Source of the DNA: Acidaminobacter sp. JC074
Lineage (GTDB): Bacteria > Bacillota > Clostridia > Peptostreptococcales > Acidaminobacteraceae
Direction: 5' to 3'
DNA length: 64,000 bases
NCBI RefSeq assembly: GCF_022496765.1
Contig: NZ_VANV01000005.1
Location: 62,001 to 126,000, forward strand
Shown: positions 42,381 through 50,585 of the stretch, piece by piece
Layout: each line of letters opens with the position of its first letter
Numbering within the stretch: the first letter of the stretch is position 1
Program-made: the position numbers and the translations under genes
Notes under the pieces: model-generated
What the model saw: the letters and a program-made list of their open reading frames with translations, nothing else
The model's database searches: none
Told to the model about the DNA's origin: nothing

Positions 42381-44726
42381 TTATCTTAGAACTTCTTGTG
42401 CAACCTCAACAGATGCTTTGGCATCTTTACAATAAAAGTCTGCATCAATTTTCTTAGAGTATTCTTCTGTTAATACAGCGCCACCAACAAAGACCTTGGT
42501 ATCTTTGCACGCTTCCCTTATAAGCTTAATGGTCTTCTCCATACTCTCGACGGTTGTTGTCATAAGTGCTGACAGACCAACCAGCTTGATGTTATTTTTA
42601 AGTACGGATTCAACAACCACTTCAGGTGGAACATCCTTACCTAAATCAATGATTTCATAGCCATAGTTCTCCAGTAAAATTTTGACTAGGTTTTTACCGA
42701 TATCGTGAACATCACCATATACTGTCGCCATAACAATCTTACCTTTTGAGATTTGATTATTAGATTGAAGACGTGATTTTATTTCATCAAAGGCAACACC
42801 AATGGTTTCTGCAGCCCTTATAAGTTGAGGTAAAAAGATCTTCTTCTTATCAAATAAAAGGCCAACTTCATCAAGTGTAGGTATCAATTTTTCATTAACT
42901 ACCTCTATAGGAGAAAGGGTCTCTAATTGTTTGACTGTATAAGATAGTGTTTCCTCTCTATAACCCTTCATAATCATTTCAAGTAAGTCTGACTTTTGTA
43001 CAGTATCTACTTTTGATACCTTAGAAGCAGTGATTTCTTTGATATTTTCTATATAATCCTGGCCACCCACATCCTTATTTAATAAAACATTCATGGATAA
43101 AATGGTATTGTATAAATGATCATCTAAAGGGTCTAATATAGCTGAAGATAAACCTGCCTGCATGGCTAGACTTAAAAATGTTCTTGTCAGTAATGGTCTA
43201 TTAGGCATACCATATGATACATTGCTGATACCCAGTGTTGTTTTGACCTTGTATTTGGTAGTTAGAGTCCTTATAGCCTCTATGGTGGCCATAACCTGTG
43301 ATTGTTGTGCTGATACCGTTAGTACCAAACAATCTATAATCAGCCTTTCCTCTGCAATACCATACTTCTTGGCTTCTTTGATCATTTTTTCTGCAATTCT
43401 AACTCTGGCCTCATAAGTTTCTGGAATCCCCTCTTCATCAAGAGTTAAGCAAATAACCATCGCACCATACTTTTTTGCTATAGGGAAAATTTTATCCATA
43501 GATTTCTGTTTACCATTAACAGAGTTAATGATACCTACTCCAGGAAATCTTCTTAAACCAGCCTCTATTACCTTCGACTTAGAAGAATCGATTTGAAGGG
43601 GTAGATCTGAAACACTCGAAAGTTCATCTACAACCCTTTTCATGACATCTTCTTCATCGATGTCTGGAAGCCCCACATTAACATCTAATACATGGGCACC
43701 TGCACTCGTCTGTTCAATACCTTCTCTAATGGCCAAGCTTAAATCGTCTGCTTTTAAAGCTGCCTTCAACTTCTTATGACCAGTAGGATTGATCCGCTCA
43801 CCAATTTTAACAAAATTCTCAAAGGCCTCATATTTAGACGTTGATGAAACCGCATATACTTTGTCATTTGCCTCAAAATCTACTTGACCCATTAAAGATC
43901 TGATTTCAGCTATATGGTCTGGTCCTGTACCACAGCAACCGCCAATGATTCTAACGCCTAAATCTAAAAATTTCTCTGCAAATATTTTATAAGACTTAGG
44001 AGTAACAGAGAAGGTTGTTTTACCACCAATGACTTGTGGAAGACCTGCATTGGCCTGTACAATCACTGGTACTGTGGCTACCTTTGTGATTTCTTCAATA
44101 ATCGGAAGCAGTTGTTCTGGTCCTAATGAACAGTTGACACCTAATCCATCTACACCAAGCGCTTCTACTGCATTGACATAAGACTTTGGCGTCACGCCCG
44201 TTAGTGTTCTACCGTCTTCTTGGAAGGTCATAGATACAATGACAGGCAAGTCTGTATTTTCTTTTACTGCTAAAATGGCAGCCCTTACTTCATTAAGATC
44301 TGACATAGTCTCAATTAAGACCAGATCAGCACCTTCAGCATACTCTACCTGTTCTTTGAAGGCATCATAAGCCTCTTCAAATGTCATATTGCCGATGGGT
44401 TTCATCATTATACCGACAGGTCCTAAATCAAGGGCCACATACTTGGCACCAGATTTTTTAGCGATAGAAATACCCTTTGTGACAACTTCTCCTACTGAAT
44501 AAGATGTTTCTTTTAACTTATAAGCACTGGCACCAAATGTATTGGTCGAAATAACGTCTGAACCAGCATTTACATAAGCTTTATGGATCTTCAGCAAATC
44601 ATCCGGTCTTTCTAAGGTAATGGTTTCTGGCACAGTCCCCAGTGGTAAACCTAATAATTGAACTTGAGTCCCCATTGCCCCATCAAAAAGGACTTGATGC
44701 GTCTTCAAAAACGATTTAAAATTCAT
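42381..44726 (-). CDS. metH: Cobalamin-dependent methionine synthase without activation domain
   Basis: The 781-aa protein contains a homocysteine S-methyltransferase domain (about 1-290; zinc Cys in GVNCSLGP and GGCCGTGPDH), a pterin-binding domain (about 300-560; INPTGHKKLK, VNVGLPDIDEEDV) and a B12 module (about 575-781) with the cobalt-ligand motif DVHDIGKN (His 674). The SAM-binding reactivation domain of E. coli MetH is absent; a separate gene upstream supplies it. The enzyme methylates homocysteine from methyl-folate. GGGAG precedes the ATG. It is the last gene of the SAM-riboswitch operon. Confidence 0.93.
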   Translation of the reverse strand: MNFKSFLKTHQVLFDGAMGTQVQLLGLPLGTVPETITLERPDDLLKIHKAYVNAGSDVISTNTFGASAYKLKETSYSVGEVVTKGISIAKKSGAKYVALDLGPVGIMMKPIGNMTFEEAYDAFKEQVEYAEGADLVLIETMSDLNEVRAAILAVKENTDLPVIVSMTFQEDGRTLTGVTPKSYVNAVEALGVDGLGVNCSLGPEQLLPIIEEITKVATVPVIVQANAGLPQVIGGKTTFSVTPKSYKIFAEKFLDLGVRIIGGCCGTGPDHIAEIRSLMGQVDFEANDKVYAVSSTSKYEAFENFVKIGERINPTGHKKLKAALKADDLSLAIREGIEQTSAGAHVLDVNVGLPDIDEEDVMKRVVDELSSVSDLPLQIDSSKSKVIEAGLRRFPGVGIINSVNGKQKSMDKIFPIAKKYGAMVICLTLDEEGIPETYEARVRIAEKMIKEAKKYGIAEERLIIDCLVLTVSAQQSQVMATIEAIRTLTTKYKVKTTLGISNVSYGMPNRPLLTRTFLSLAMQAGLSSAILDPLDDHLYNTILSMNVLLNKDVGGQDYIENIKEITASKVSKVDTVQKSDLLEMIMKGYREETLSYTVKQLETLSPIEVVNEKLIPTLDEVGLLFDKKKIFLPQLIRAAETIGVAFDEIKSRLQSNNQISKGKIVMATVYGDVHDIGKNLVKILLENYGYEIIDLGKDVPPEVVVESVLKNNIKLVGLSALMTTTVESMEKTIKLIREACKDTKVFVGGAVLTEEYSKKIDADFYCKDAKASVEVAQEVLR

Positions 44727-44728
44727 AT

Positions 44729-45352
44729 TTACTCCCTACTACATATCTTAAAATCACAAGATGTTCTCTTTAAACAATCATCACAAAACCTATAAGTGAT
44801 GTCCATGATCTGATCTGATAAACCTATAATCCCTGTTACAGATTTTTTAGGAATCAAAAGCGAAGAATCTGTTACTGTCAAACCGATCCTTCTGCCATCA
44901 ATCACTTGAACCAAGGCCTTTTGAATAGATATATCTAGATCACCATAACCTGGACTAAACCTTGGCGTTTGAAATTTATTAATGCCTTCGGCCATAAGGT
45001 CCAGTAGCTCTTCGATTCTAACACTGGCACATGCATCTAAGATCATCTGGTCCACTTTTGATAAGTAACCGGCTTTTAAAATGACCTGGTCCACTTCTGG
45101 TCCAAGAGTGGCTGCAAACAGGACTATCTGATTTGCTTGACTTAAGATGTGTTTGATACTCCTGCCTCTTAATTCAAGTTTAGTACCCCTTACATAAATC
45201 AGATCATCTTTTTTTATATCAAAGATCTGGTAGATGGTATGACCACTAACCTGAGACATGGTCTGCATATGCCTGTCAATTTTTTCATCTAGGTCTTCAT
45301 CAATGACTTGATTTTCATAACCCAAATACTTAAGCACTAAAGACTTATCCAT
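44729..45352 (-). CDS. Stand-alone methionine synthase activation-domain protein
   Basis: The 207-aa protein matches the clostridial Met_synt_B12 activation-domain type: LFAATLGPEVDQVI, ACASVRIEELLDLM and the SAM-binding RFSPGYGDLDISIQKALVQVIDG, ending with a Cys-rich FCDDCLKRTSCDFKIC that may bind metal. It should reduce and remethylate the cobalamin of the truncated MetH encoded next. The ATG at 45352 lies inside the end of the UPF0280 gene; a GTG at 45358 is also possible. The split of MetH into two proteins is usual in Clostridia and Thermotoga-like bacteria. Confidence 0.87.
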   Translation of the reverse strand: MDKSLVLKYLGYENQVIDEDLDEKIDRHMQTMSQVSGHTIYQIFDIKKDDLIYVRGTKLELRGRSIKHILSQANQIVLFAATLGPEVDQVILKAGYLSKVDQMILDACASVRIEELLDLMAEGINKFQTPRFSPGYGDLDISIQKALVQVIDGRRIGLTVTDSSLLIPKKSVTGIIGLSDQIMDITYRFCDDCLKRTSCDFKICSRE

Positions 45353-46058
45353 CCACACTTACCAGTTCAATATCACCCCATGCGCCTAGTTCATCATCGA
45401 TGATGATGACAATACCAGCAATGCCTCTGATGGACTTACCAAATTCCAAACCTTCTTTAATATCTTCAGCTGTTTTGACCCTGTTACCAATAGCCGTTGC
45501 TGTAGCATCTGCTAAAAGTGTATCCTCAGAAATAACAACAACTGCATCTGTATTACCAAAGCTAAGTGAATGACCCACTTTGCCTGCAGATGTACAAATA
45601 CCGATTGGTGTATCTTCTGATTTAATTTTTATGCCTACTTGATTAGAAAATGGTGAATCACCAGCATAAATGGCAATCACCTTATCTTCATTGGACTTAA
45701 GATAAATATCACCACCATTTTCTATCATGATTTCATGGTCATTTAACGACTCACCCACATAATGAGAAATGGCGCCAGCAACAGTTGCCATGGGACCTAC
45801 GCCCGCCTGACTTGATGCTTCAATCATATGCTGGATTACCTTTGGTGCAAACAAATCCATGTCAATGGGTTCTAAGCCTGTAAACTCATTTCTTCTACCT
45901 ATATAATCTGAAACATCCGACCTTAGTTTTGTAACATAGTCTTCTTGACAAAAAGCTGATGATGTTACAATCAAAAGATCTGTTTCCTTATCAATCAATG
46001 TCTTTCTATGAAGTTTTTCGCTTCTGATTTGTTCTCTATATACTCTTTCTTGATACAT
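45345..46058 (-). CDS. UPF0280 (COG2122, ApbE-like) protein
   Basis: The 237-aa protein has the UPF0280 pattern GVGPMATVAGAISHYVGE, IENGGDIYLKSNEDKVIAIYAG and CTSAGKVGHSLSFGNTDAVVVI. The fold is related to ApbE flavin transferases, but the function is not settled. From memory, COG2122 has been tied to sulfur assimilation in methanogens along with DUF39 and NIL-ferredoxin proteins; its place directly after both here agrees. I chose ATG 46058; GTG at 46070 overlaps the ferredoxin stop. Confidence 0.8.
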   Translation of the reverse strand: MYQERVYREQIRSEKLHRKTLIDKETDLLIVTSSAFCQEDYVTKLRSDVSDYIGRRNEFTGLEPIDMDLFAPKVIQHMIEASSQAGVGPMATVAGAISHYVGESLNDHEIMIENGGDIYLKSNEDKVIAIYAGDSPFSNQVGIKIKSEDTPIGICTSAGKVGHSLSFGNTDAVVVISEDTLLADATATAIGNRVKTAEDIKEGLEFGKSIRGIAGIVIIIDDELGAWGDIELVSVDG

Positions 46059-46063
46059 ATGAA

Positions 46064-46471
46064 TTACCACATAGCGTTGGATATTGCTCTAGTAGGACAG
46101 GCGTCGATACACCTGTTACATCCAACACATCTTTCTTCTGTAAAGTTAAGTGTCCAGTCCTCTCGATTCATTGATAATGCTCTAACCGTACATGCTGATG
46201 TACAAATACCACATGATACACATGTGTTTTTATCAATTTCTATGGTATTTGTAATTAAATCTGCTTCTACGCCAGCATCTTCTAAATAAGCCAAGGCTTC
46301 AGCAACTTGCTTGGAATTACCGTCAATGTCAAATACCAAATAACCTTCTAACTTGTAGTTGATATCCGCCTTTAATATATTCACCCTTAGATCAAATTTC
46401 TTAATCAAGTCATAAGTGATGGGTGTGTTGGTTACCTTCTTAGGAAACTTTAAAATCATTTTAATTCTCAT
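46064..46471 (-). CDS. NIL-domain 4Fe-4S ferredoxin
   Basis: The 135-aa protein has an N-terminal NIL domain (about 1-72), a small ACT-like fold also found in methionine transporters, and two 4Fe-4S motifs, CVSCGICTSACTVRA and CVGCNRCIDACPTRA. In methanogens and other anaerobes it partners the DUF39 protein and is thought to provide electrons for turning aspartate semialdehyde and sulfide into homocysteine. GGAGG precedes the ATG, and the gene overlaps the end of the DUF39 gene by 11 bases. Confidence 0.9.
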   Translation of the reverse strand: MRIKMILKFPKKVTNTPITYDLIKKFDLRVNILKADINYKLEGYLVFDIDGNSKQVAEALAYLEDAGVEADLITNTIEIDKNTCVSCGICTSACTVRALSMNREDWTLNFTEERCVGCNRCIDACPTRAISNAMW

Positions 46472-47621
46472 CAGAAGCCTCCTTCATTGGTTTAGTCACA
46501 CTGTTTGAATCAAATAGTTCTACGGGTTTAGATAAGTAAAATTGACCTTTTTTTATTTGCTCTTTAAGTTCACCTGCAATCTTTCTAGCCTTGTATAAAG
46601 ATGCCAAAGGTGCTGTTTTTACTTCCTTATCACCTACTGTAATTTTGCCTGATTGTAATTCTTCATATGAAACTCTTGCCAGTACAGGCTTAGGCCCGTC
46701 ACTCACCGAATAGTCTAAAACATTTGTCTTTAACTGATCATTTCCAATAGATACTTGCTTCATCATCTCAACATCTAAAATCGGAATTGGAATACCGACA
46801 CCTACAAACATGGATGTACCATACTTTTCATAAACAGCTGGTGCTATATACTCTCTAGACATTTCTTTCATGTCACCAACAAGTGCAAGGGTACCACCTG
46901 TACCAATTGGAATACCATTTTCATCTCTTTTTGCTGCTGAGTTAAACTGAGTACCTCTCCATGCAACATAACCTTGAGCACCAGCTAAAAAGATTCTTGT
47001 ACCAATGCCAATGGTTCTATAATGTGGATCGTTTAGAAGTGGACTGAGTGTACCAGCAGTTGAGTAAGTCACGACATTAACATCTGGCAGTAGTGTCCCC
47101 ATATAGGTATAAAGAGGCTGCTTAGATGTATTGGCTGCTGCTGCATAATTTTGATAACAGTTTCTTGGATTGTATATATAAGCCTCATTTAAATCTTCAA
47201 GCTTAACTTTTCTCGATACTTCTTTTCTTGGATAGCAGTCTGTGCCTTTGCCTGTAGCCTTTAATTCAACTTCTTTACCTTCTATCAAGTCACATATAAC
47301 ATGGGCACCACCGTATTCGTAGCCCTTTTCTAAAGACTCCTCAGTAGCACCAATATAAGTGTCCACTGCAGCAAGACCACCTGATGCTGGCACATTGTTT
47401 AGCGTTACCTTCTCCATCCTAATGGCTGGGCTGGCGTGACCAAAATTTATAAAAGCCCCTGAAGAACACATAGGTCCAAATGTAGCTGTTGTCACAACAT
47501 CTATTTGCTTGGCTGCTTTTTCAACGCCAACTTCTTTGACAATTTGTACAACCTCTTCAGCTGTAACAACAACTGCCTTGCCTGATTTGATTTTTTCATT
47601 AATCGATTCGTAAGTTCTCAT
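46461..47621 (-). CDS. Homocysteine biosynthesis protein (DUF39/HcyBio)
   Basis: The 386-aa protein matches the DUF39 family: MRTYESINEKIKSGKAVVVTAEEVVQIV, TFGPMCSSGAFINFGHASPAIRM (conserved Cys), GGAHVICDLIEGKEV and NPRNCYQNYAAAANTS. It makes homocysteine from aspartate semialdehyde and a sulfide source together with the NIL-ferredoxin. CBS domains seen in some archaeal members are absent. AGGGGGAAAT precedes the ATG at 47621. It is first in the operon, directly behind a SAM-I riboswitch, so it is switched off when SAM is plentiful. Confidence 0.93.
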   Translation of the reverse strand: MRTYESINEKIKSGKAVVVTAEEVVQIVKEVGVEKAAKQIDVVTTATFGPMCSSGAFINFGHASPAIRMEKVTLNNVPASGGLAAVDTYIGATEESLEKGYEYGGAHVICDLIEGKEVELKATGKGTDCYPRKEVSRKVKLEDLNEAYIYNPRNCYQNYAAAANTSKQPLYTYMGTLLPDVNVVTYSTAGTLSPLLNDPHYRTIGIGTRIFLAGAQGYVAWRGTQFNSAAKRDENGIPIGTGGTLALVGDMKEMSREYIAPAVYEKYGTSMFVGVGIPIPILDVEMMKQVSIGNDQLKTNVLDYSVSDGPKPVLARVSYEELQSGKITVGDKEVKTAPLASLYKARKIAGELKEQIKKGQFYLSKPVELFDSNSVTKPMKEASDEN

Positions 47622-47664
47622 ATTTCCCCCTTGTATCAAGAGTGTGAACAAGCAATAACTCATA

Positions 47665-47695
47665 TAAAAAAAATACTCTCCGAAAGGAGAGTATA
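47665..47695 (-). terminator. Expression-platform terminator of the SAM riboswitch
   Basis: Minus-strand TACTCTCC-TTTC-GGAGAGTA followed by eight T, located between the aptamer and the DUF39 start. Confidence 0.9.
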
Positions 47696-47713
47696 CGTAT
47701 GCCTTGTTTCCCA

Positions 47714-47806
47714 CTCATCTTTCGGTATTCACCGCTGGATTTAGCACCATGCTTAAAGCTGGTTGCCGGATTTCATAGGGCCAGTCCCTCCATCACTCTT
47801 GATAAG
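47714..47806 (-). ncRNA. SAM-I (S-box) riboswitch aptamer
   Basis: Read on the minus strand, P1 strands CTTATC (47801-47806) and GATGAG (47714-47719) enclose the S-box core: AAGAGTGATGGAGGGACTGG, CCCTATGAAATCCGGCAACC and GGTGCTAAATCCAGCGG, ending ACCGAAAGATGAG. Binding of SAM should favour the downstream terminator and stop transcription of the homocysteine/methionine operon. Conservation is high in all the core elements I can recall. Confidence 0.96.
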
Positions 47807-47827
47807 TACTATATAATTGTTGAATCT

Positions 47828-47856
47828 AGTATAGGTCTTTGACATGGACTTGTCAA
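47828..47856 (-). promoter_or_regulatory. Promoter of the SAM-riboswitch operon
   Basis: Minus-strand TTGACA (47851-47856) and TATACT (47828-47833) separated by 17 bp, 22 bp before the aptamer. The remaining bases to 48020 show no gene. Confidence 0.85.
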
Positions 47857-48058
47857 CAAGAAAATGATTTTTTATGCAGGTAAATTTTTATCTATACCAT
47901 CGTGACCAGTATCCAAGGCAGTTCAACAAAGTGTAAAATCATAGATTACACGTTTATTTTAGACTGAAGTTTCATGTTTCAAATAAACACTTTCATGTAC
48001 ATAGCTACCTGGATACAAGCTTCATGGTATAATATTTTTATAGATAAGGGAGGATGCT

Positions 48059-48214
48059 ATGTTAGACGGAAAATCAACAACCAATGACAAACAAGAAGAG
48101 TTTGGCGCTGCCAATCCTAAAACAAGATATGATACCTCAGTAACTAACTTCAATGTTATCTTGGGTTTGATTATTGTAGTAATTTTCATCGTTGCATTTA
48201 TCGTGATAAAATAA
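48059..48214 (+). CDS. Small single-pass membrane protein (51 aa)
   Basis: A short gene with a strong GGGAGGATGCT site before ATG 48059. The first 30 residues are polar (MLDGKSTTNDKQEEFGAANP); residues 31-50 form one hydrophobic helix (VILGLIIVVIFIVAFIVI region) ending in a single Lys. A TGGTATAAT extended -10 lies at 48025-48033 and a terminator follows directly, so it is its own transcription unit. I do not recognise the family. It would sit in the membrane with the N-terminus probably outside or inside; the charge pattern does not decide this. Confidence 0.72.
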   Translation: MLDGKSTTNDKQEEFGAANPKTRYDTSVTNFNVILGLIIVVIFIVAFIVIK

Positions 48215-48249
48215 AATGCTTACTACCTTCTGGGTAATAAGCATTTTTT
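48213..48249. terminator. Bidirectional terminator after the small membrane protein gene
   Basis: AAAATGCTTA-CTACC pairs with GGGTAA-TAAGCATTTT around TTCT, with six T on the plus strand; it also lies at the end of the convergent marR gene. Confidence 0.82.
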
Positions 48250-48670
48250 AGTAACTTACGTTCTCATCTAACTTTAAAATGGTTTCTAAGGTTATTTTTA
48301 GATGTTCCTCTGAAATTCCCTCAAATAATGCCCCCATTGTTTTTTCATCTTCTACATTTTGCTTCTGCCAATAAGAGGCTTTAGTTTCAGATATTTTAAC
48401 TCTAGTTATGCGTTTATCTTGTGAATCTTTGTATAATGAAACAAATGATTTTTTTTCTAGCTGAAGGACAATTGCCTTGATATTTTGATGTGACGTAGAA
48501 AGCACACCTGCAATTTCTTTAATGGTTGGATCATGGTCAAATCCACTGTTTACAACAATTAAGCACATCATCTGCTTCAGGGTAAGTTCAGTATTTTTCC
48601 TATTAAATAAGACCTCCCATTTTCTTGTTAATAAAAAGAGTCTTGCAAATATTTCTCTTGAATAATCCAT
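48248..48670 (-). CDS. MarR family transcriptional regulator
   Basis: The 140-aa protein has a MarR winged helix: TLKQMMCLIVVNSGFDHDPTIKEIAGVLSTSHQNIKAIVLQLEKKSFVSLYKDSQDKRITRVKIS. It diverges from a flavodoxin gene. Two palindromes with AGGTA...TACCT arms lie between the genes, one over the flavodoxin -10, so it likely represses both. The signal is unknown. Confidence 0.87.
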   Translation of the reverse strand: MDYSREIFARLFLLTRKWEVLFNRKNTELTLKQMMCLIVVNSGFDHDPTIKEIAGVLSTSHQNIKAIVLQLEKKSFVSLYKDSQDKRITRVKISETKASYWQKQNVEDEKTMGALFEGISEEHLKITLETILKLDENVSY

Positions 48671-48679
48671 GGTGCCTCC

Positions 48680-48738
48680 TTGACATATGTATAAAAAGGT
48701 AATATACTACCTAATAAAGGTAATGCATTACCTTTATT
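48680..48738 (+). promoter_or_regulatory. Flavodoxin promoter with MarR operators
   Basis: TTGACA (48680-48685) and TATACT (48703-48708) are 17 bp apart. AGGTA-N6-TACCT (48697-48712) covers the -10, and a perfect 26-bp palindrome (48713-48738, half-site AATAAAGGTAATG) follows at the start site. Confidence 0.83.
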
Positions 48739-48793
48739 ATAACACCAGCTGACTAAAATGCAAAGATATTCTTATAATAGAAAGGAGCTTACC

Positions 48794-49249
48794 ATGAAAA
48801 CATTGGTACTTTATTCATCAAAATACGGTACAACAAAGTCTTGCGCTGAAAAAATTTCAAAGAGTTTAGGATGTGACATAAATTCCTTAGACCAGGACAC
48901 ATCTATTACCCTAGATGATTATTCACATATCATACTAGGTACTTCAGTTTATATGGGTAAGCTCAGAAAGCCTCTTACAGACTTTGTAGAAAAAAATGAT
49001 GATCTACAAGATAAAGACCTGTCTATCTTCTTTTGCTGCAATGAAGAAACAGACTATCAATCACTGGTTCCAAGTCAATTAAAAAAAGTCAAAACTTATC
49101 ATTTCGGCTATGAGCTCAAACTTTCAAAGATGAAATTTATGGACAAGTTCATCACTAAAATGATTGTAAAAGCATCTCAAGATGTCTCAAGACTAAACGC
49201 AAGTGAAATAGAAAAACTCATTGATACATTTAAAGAAGTTCCTAACTAG
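48794..49249 (+). CDS. Flavodoxin-domain protein (HemG/BilS-like)
   Basis: The 151-aa protein starts MKTLVLYSSKYGTTKSCAEKIS, an FMN-binding flavodoxin motif, then ILGTSVYMGKLRKPLTDFV and FCCNEETDYQ. It resembles the flavodoxin_5 family of protoporphyrinogen oxidase-like and anaerobic redox proteins. AAAGGAG precedes the ATG at 48794. It is controlled by the divergent MarR regulator. It overlaps the convergent MATE gene by eight bases. Its redox partner is unknown. Confidence 0.83.
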   Translation: MKTLVLYSSKYGTTKSCAEKISKSLGCDINSLDQDTSITLDDYSHIILGTSVYMGKLRKPLTDFVEKNDDLQDKDLSIFFCCNEETDYQSLVPSQLKKVKTYHFGYELKLSKMKFMDKFITKMIVKASQDVSRLNASEIEKLIDTFKEVPN

Positions 49250-49259
49250 GAACTTCTTT
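49231..49259. terminator. Terminator formed by the overlapping ends of the flavodoxin and MATE genes
   Basis: AAAGAAGTTCC-TAACTA-GGAACTTCTTTT; both stop codons lie within the hairpin. Confidence 0.8.
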
Positions 49260-50585
49260 TATGATTAAGCGATGAATACTCCTTTTCATCATAATAAAGG
49301 CTATACCAATACTTAAGAGGTCTGAAAGCGGTAGTGCCATAAACAAGCCATATACACCAAACAGTTTCGGTAAAATGAAAACCAATGGCATTAAGATAAT
49401 GACCTGTTTTTGCAAGTTCAAATAAACGGCTTCTTTGGCCATACCAAGTGCTATAAAATATGCCACAGCCAGGTGTTGAACACCATAGATTGGAAGTAAG
49501 GCACATGTCAACATCAAAACTTTTTCAAAGATACTTATCTCAGCATGAGAGATACCAAATAAAAGACCTAAGGGTTGTCTTACGACTAGGATGATTAGAA
49601 ACAAGACACAGCCTACTAATAATGAGGTTCTTACGGAATAACGAATGGTATTTTGCACTCGTTCATAATGCCCTTTTCCAAAATTCTGGCCGACAATGGG
49701 TTTGAATGCTGTACTAATAGCAGCTATTGGTGAAATAATCAAACGTAATATCCTCTGCGTTGCACCAAAGCTTGTAAGGTATATAACATCATAAGAACTT
49801 GCCATGGTATTTATTAAAATAAGTGATATGCTGACACCAACTTGCCTGATAAAGGCAGACAGACCAACAACTATTATTGCCTTTGCATATCTTAAGTCTA
49901 CTCTAAACTTAACTGGCATCTTCAATGTCAGCATCTGCCCCTTATTGGCATGGATATGCATATGGCTAAACCAATATATTTGAGCTATCGCAGTTGCAAT
50001 ACCAGCGCCATAAACTCCCCAAGTAAAAGCATAAACAAACAAGATATCTAAAACAATATTGATGACTGAGCTGATCATCATGGCTTTCATAACTACCTTG
50101 ATTTCTCCCTGGGCATTAAGCATATGAAAGTATACCAAACTCCATGCCATAAAAGGCAGTCCTATTAAAAGTGATAAATAATAAGTCTTGGCAAATTCAA
50201 ATACTTGATCAACGCCGCCTAAGAGTCTTAACAAAGGATCTATAAAAACAAAACTCATGCTTATAATAACAATGATTATCCAAGTCATTAATGCAAAACC
50301 TGTTTGAATGGCTTTTATGACATGTGTCTTATTTACAACAATCTCTCTTGCCACATAAGATCCTAAGCCTTCTCCAATGAGTGAGGCAAACGAAATAATT
50401 ATAAGGGTCAGTGGAAATATGACCGTTACACCACCTAAGGCATTTTGTCCAATACCATCCCCAATGACAATGCCGTCTATAAATCCATAAAGTAGGTTTA
50501 TGACAATACCAAAGAAGGCTGGTATACTAAGTGATTTTATTAAATGACCTATATCGTCTGTGAGTAAATCAACTTTTTTCCTCAT
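49242..50585 (-). CDS. MATE family multidrug efflux transporter
   Basis: The 447-aa protein has 12 predicted helices with MatE features: LIKSLSIPAFFGIVINLLYGFIDGIVIG, GQNFGKGHYERVQNTIRYSVRTS and GLFMALPLSDLLSIGIAF. MATE pumps export cationic drugs or metabolites using Na+ or H+. I chose ATG 50585 with GGAGGTTGG before it; this overlaps the end of the Rph-like gene by 17 bases, so the two are coupled. TetR-type operators precede the operon. Confidence 0.9.
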   Translation of the reverse strand: MRKKVDLLTDDIGHLIKSLSIPAFFGIVINLLYGFIDGIVIGDGIGQNALGGVTVIFPLTLIIISFASLIGEGLGSYVAREIVVNKTHVIKAIQTGFALMTWIIIVIISMSFVFIDPLLRLLGGVDQVFEFAKTYYLSLLIGLPFMAWSLVYFHMLNAQGEIKVVMKAMMISSVINIVLDILFVYAFTWGVYGAGIATAIAQIYWFSHMHIHANKGQMLTLKMPVKFRVDLRYAKAIIVVGLSAFIRQVGVSISLILINTMASSYDVIYLTSFGATQRILRLIISPIAAISTAFKPIVGQNFGKGHYERVQNTIRYSVRTSLLVGCVLFLIILVVRQPLGLLFGISHAEISIFEKVLMLTCALLPIYGVQHLAVAYFIALGMAKEAVYLNLQKQVIILMPLVFILPKLFGVYGLFMALPLSDLLSIGIAFIMMKRSIHRLIIKEVPS

